Part shown: positions 63,891 to 64,000 of the stretch, piece after piece
Numbering within the stretch: position 1 is the stretch's first letter
Layout of the letters: each line of letters starts with the position of its first letter
Assembly (NCBI GenBank): GCA_964057225.1
Contig: OZ059895.1
Span: 18,629,688 to 18,693,687 of the forward strand
DNA: 64,000 nt
Reading direction: 5' to 3'
DNA from: Auanema rhodensis
Lineage: Eukaryota > Nematoda > Chromadorea > Rhabditida > Rhabditidae
Program-made: the position numbers and the translations under genes
The notes under the pieces: generated by a model
What the model saw: only the letters and a program-made list of their open reading frames with translations
Told to the model about the DNA's origin: nothing
Databases searched by the model: none

Positions 63891-64000
63891 TAATAATCAG
63901 AGAGTTAACATTAGAGCGCATTGGTTTTTTACCTGAAAATACAGAGTCTCATCTTTGCGAGTGGGAGTGCTCTCTCTAATACATTTAATACTTTAAAATT

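Overview
The window looks like nuclear DNA of a nematode. Genes are split into short exons by introns mostly of 40-60 bp with GT..(T)nCAG ends, and most start codons sit just after a splice-acceptor-like TTTCAG/TTTTAG, as expected where mRNAs receive a trans-spliced leader. The gene content includes a nematode-type seven-helix chemoreceptor and homologues of familiar worm genes. The DNA is AT-rich and carries many (GA)n/(CT)n microsatellites, concentrated between about 35 and 54 kb. The species cannot be told from the sequence; all exon models were read by eye from splice signals, reading phase and family resemblance.

Layout. 1-8.5 kb: no convincing gene, possibly 5' exons or regulatory DNA of the next gene. 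8.5-12.7 kb (+): transmembrane semaphorin, 5' end not found. 14.2-24.1 kb (-): a compact same-strand cluster: a protein with two Neuralized-like repeats, a small single-pass membrane protein, INCENP, an RCCD1-like RCC1-repeat protein, an acidic nuclear-looking protein and a RAP1-type Myb (telomere-binding-like) protein; the last two may be one gene. 25.1-33.5 kb (+): ARMC1 homologue, an adhesion-type beta-catenin, and UTP4/Cirhin. 37.3-42.2 kb (+): CUB-CUB-LDLa-TM protein of NETO/SOL-2 type. 44.1-47.0 kb (+): SLC17-like transporter. 51.2-56.9 kb (+): Mextli (MIF4G-like + KH + eIF4E-binding motif). 57.7-59.2 kb (-): CIAO1. 60.6-61.2 kb: a 200-bp tandem repeat with an inverted copy. 61.6-62.1 kb: end of a sugar-transporter-like MFS gene, probably a remnant. 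62.6-63.8 kb (+): chemoreceptor.

How the genes relate. Three minus-strand genes point to chromosome biology and division (INCENP, RCCD1-like, RAP1-type Myb), with 270-440 bp gaps, so an operon or co-regulated domain is possible. Others are housekeeping (UTP4 in ribosome biogenesis, CIAO1 in Fe-S delivery, Mextli in translation) or adhesion and neuronal (beta-catenin, semaphorin, NETO-like, SLC17-like). From memory, the C. elegans relatives of many of these lie on chromosome I, which suggests conserved synteny. I saw no CRISPR array, bacterial-type operon or tRNA, and no clear new multi-gene system. The most interesting items are the RAP1-type Myb protein with its odd junction, an SLC17 intron lacking an AG acceptor, and a Mextli last intron whose retention would remove the eIF4E-binding motif.
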